Positions 4,886 through 5,965 of a DNA stretch of 5,965 nucleotides are shown here, in pieces. Location: NCBI GenBank assembly GCA_051960855.1, contig JBQCDV010000043.1, positions 1 through 5,965 on the forward strand. Reading direction: 5' to 3'. Positions within the stretch are counted from its first letter, which is position 1; each line of letters opens with the position of its first letter. The translations under genes and the position numbers were made by a program. The stretch comes from JBQCDV01 sp051960855. GTDB lineage: Bacteria; Actinomycetota; Actinomycetes; JAJZTN01. The notes under the pieces are model-generated. The model saw only the letters and a program-made list of their open reading frames with translations. It searched no databases and was not told the DNA's origin.

Positions 4886-5746
4886 GTGACCGGCTTCTCC
4901 AGTCCCTCCCGTGCGCTCATCACCGGTGCCTCCGCCGGGCTGGGGGAGGTCTTCGCCCGCACGCTCGCCGCCCAGCTCTGCGACCTGGTCCTGGTGGCCC
5001 GCGACGAGCAGCGCCTCGAACGTCTCGCCGAGGCTTTGCGTCATCGGCACAACATCACCGTCGAGGTGCTGCCCGCCGACCTCACGAACGACGCCGACGT
5101 GGCTCGGGTGGAGGCCCGGCTGCGGGACGCCGAGGCCCCGATCGACCTGCTGGTGAACAACGCCGGGTCACGGTCGCCAGCGCCGTTCGTGCCCTCGGCC
5201 ATCGACGAGCAGCGACAGAGCCTCGCGCTCCTCGTCGAGACCCCCATGCGCCTCGCGCACGCGGTCCTGCCCGGGATGATCGAACGCCGCCGCGGCGGGC
5301 TGCTCAACGTGGCCAGCGTGGCCGGCTTCGTGCCGCGGGGGACCTACGGTGCGAACAAGGCCTGGTTGATCGCCTTCTCCGAGGCCCTGGCGAAGGAACT
5401 ACAGGGCACGGGGGTCACCGTGTGCGCGCTGTGCCCCGGGTTCACCCACACCGAGTTCCACCAGCGAGCCGGCGTGGACAAGGCGCGCATCCCGAAGCCG
5501 CTGTGGCTCGACGCGCAACGGGTCGTGAACGAGGGAATGGCTGACCTCGCTGCGGGCAAGGTCATCAGCGTGCCTAGTAAGCGCTACACCGCCCTCGTCG
5601 CTGCCAGTCGCCTCGTCCCCCGGGGTCTGGTGACCCGGCTCAGTGGAGTCGGGTCGAGCACGGGCGGCAGGGACGGATCGCAGGGCGCGTCTCAGGGCGG
5701 TTTTATGGGCGGCTCGCAGGGCGGCTTTCAGGGCGGCTCGCGGTGA
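4886..5746 (+). CDS. Short-chain dehydrogenase/reductase with Gly/Ser/Gln-rich tail
   Basis: NAD(P)-dependent oxidoreductase of the classical SDR type; the substrate cannot be predicted. Rossmann elements in order: TGASAGLG (13-20, cofactor pyrophosphate loop), VARDEQRL (37-44, with R39 suggesting NADPH preference), ADL (64-66), NNAG (91-94), NVASVAG (141-147) with catalytic S144, YGANK (154-158) with Y154 and K158, and CPGF (183-186). The Asn that normally completes the N-S-Y-K tetrad aligns with L116 in LALLVETPMRL. The enzyme domain ends near residue 250; residues 258-286 are a low-complexity tail with repeated SQGG/FQGG units. The closest general resemblance is to DltE/YqjQ-like SDRs. The GTG start lies 8 bases after a TAACGT box with no Shine-Dalgarno, fitting leaderless translation. 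Its stop overlaps the deformylase start in GTGA, so the two genes are probably translationally coupled. Confidence 0.9.
   Translation: MTGFSSPSRALITGASAGLGEVFARTLAAQLCDLVLVARDEQRLERLAEALRHRHNITVEVLPADLTNDADVARVEARLRDAEAPIDLLVNNAGSRSPAPFVPSAIDEQRQSLALLVETPMRLAHAVLPGMIERRRGGLLNVASVAGFVPRGTYGANKAWLIAFSEALAKELQGTGVTVCALCPGFTHTEFHQRAGVDKARIPKPLWLDAQRVVNEGMADLAAGKVISVPSKRYTALVAASRLVPRGLVTRLSGVGSSTGGRDGSQGASQGGFMGGSQGGFQGGSR
5681..5737 (+). repeat. Short tandem-like repeats encoding the SDR tail
   Basis: The 8-mer CAGGGCGG occurs at 5693, 5717 and 5729, with spacings of 24 and 12 bases, and a degenerate copy at 5681. The last two units are near-identical 12-mers (CAGGGCGG plus CTTT or CTCG). All stay in frame and encode alternating S/F-Q-G-G. 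Slippage at such repeats would change tail length in 4-residue steps without disturbing the downstream overlap. Confidence 0.6.
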
Positions 5747-5965
5747 GCCGCGCGACCCGCAGCAGCCACGCCATCCGGCAGTTCGGCGACCCCGTGCTGC
5801 GTCAGCCGGCCACCGAGGTGACGACGTTCGGTGAGTCTCTGCGCGTCATCGTCGCCGACATGTTCGCCGCGATGGAGGACGCCGACGGGGTAGGCCTGGC
5901 GGCGAACCAGATCGGGCTGCCGCTGGCCGTCTTCGTCTACGACTGCGAGGACGACCAGGGTCGAC
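5743..5965 (+). CDS. def: Peptide deformylase, N-terminal part (3' end outside the window)
   Basis: Metalloenzyme that removes the formyl group from the N-terminal Met of new proteins. From GTG 5743 the 74 visible codons read SHAIRQFGDPVLRQPA (8-23), a helix ESLRVIVADMFAAMED (31-46) and motif I GVGLAANQIG (49-58), whose Q56 helps bind the formyl group. F14-G15-D16-P17-V18-L19 is the usual deformylase opening. Motif II (EGCLS, metal Cys) and motif III (HExxH, metal and catalytic residues) lie beyond the window, so activity cannot be judged. The GTG overlaps the dehydrogenase stop by the sequence GTGA with no separate Shine-Dalgarno, suggesting translation by re-initiation. The frame gives no other start closer to the family's usual N terminus. 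Confidence 0.93.
   Translation, partial: MSRATRSSHAIRQFGDPVLRQPATEVTTFGESLRVIVADMFAAMEDADGVGLAANQIGLPLAVFVYDCEDDQGR

Noticed and set aside
1..5965. Window begins TCGAG and ends GTCGAC, considered as cloned restriction fragment ends
   Set aside because: Such short matches at the ends are likely coincidental, and the genes at both ends simply continue out of the window.

Overview
The window looks like a high-GC actinobacterial chromosome. The evidence is GC-rich genes with strong G/C at third codon positions, GTG starts, a 4-base GTGA gene overlap, start codons placed just downstream of TANNNT boxes, and actinobacterial-style ClpB, XthA and deformylase sequences. I cannot name the genus.

Layout, left to right. 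(1) Bases 1-926: the 3' end of clpB (second AAA+ ring domain), closed by a near-perfect hairpin terminator at 965-1010. (2) Bases 1011-3575: an accessory island whose composition differs from the rest. On its left edge is the last ~49 codons of an ISL3-family transposase. On its right edge is the first ~85 codons of a transposase of the same subgroup, on the same strand and broken by a frameshift and a stop. The fragments are therefore in permuted order (C-terminal piece left, N-terminal piece right), as expected for the two inner ends of a pair of directly repeated IS copies. Between them lie a leftward 186-codon gene with a CxCGC...GHD signature, a rightward DyP-type peroxidase frame that lacks its N-terminal portion but keeps its haem-pocket residues, and an unrecognised 86-codon gene that starts at TTG behind a clear Shine-Dalgarno. 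(3) Bases 3576-4067: decayed sequence without an intact gene. It contains a short palindrome and a leftward, frameshifted fragment of what may be a small uncharacterised protein. (4) Bases 4068-5965: housekeeping sequence again, with leftward xthA (exonuclease III) and, diverging from it, a short-chain dehydrogenase/reductase translationally coupled to a peptide deformylase gene cut by the window end.

The most unusual regulatory structure is the 26-bp gap between xthA and the dehydrogenase. It is laid out symmetrically as 8 bases, two opposed -10-like hexamers sharing a TA, and 8 bases. This predicts a bidirectional promoter producing two leaderless mRNAs. The most interesting cargo gene is the 186-codon protein, with a separate N-terminal domain and a Cys/His C-terminal module. 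I see no CRISPR array, tRNA or rRNA.
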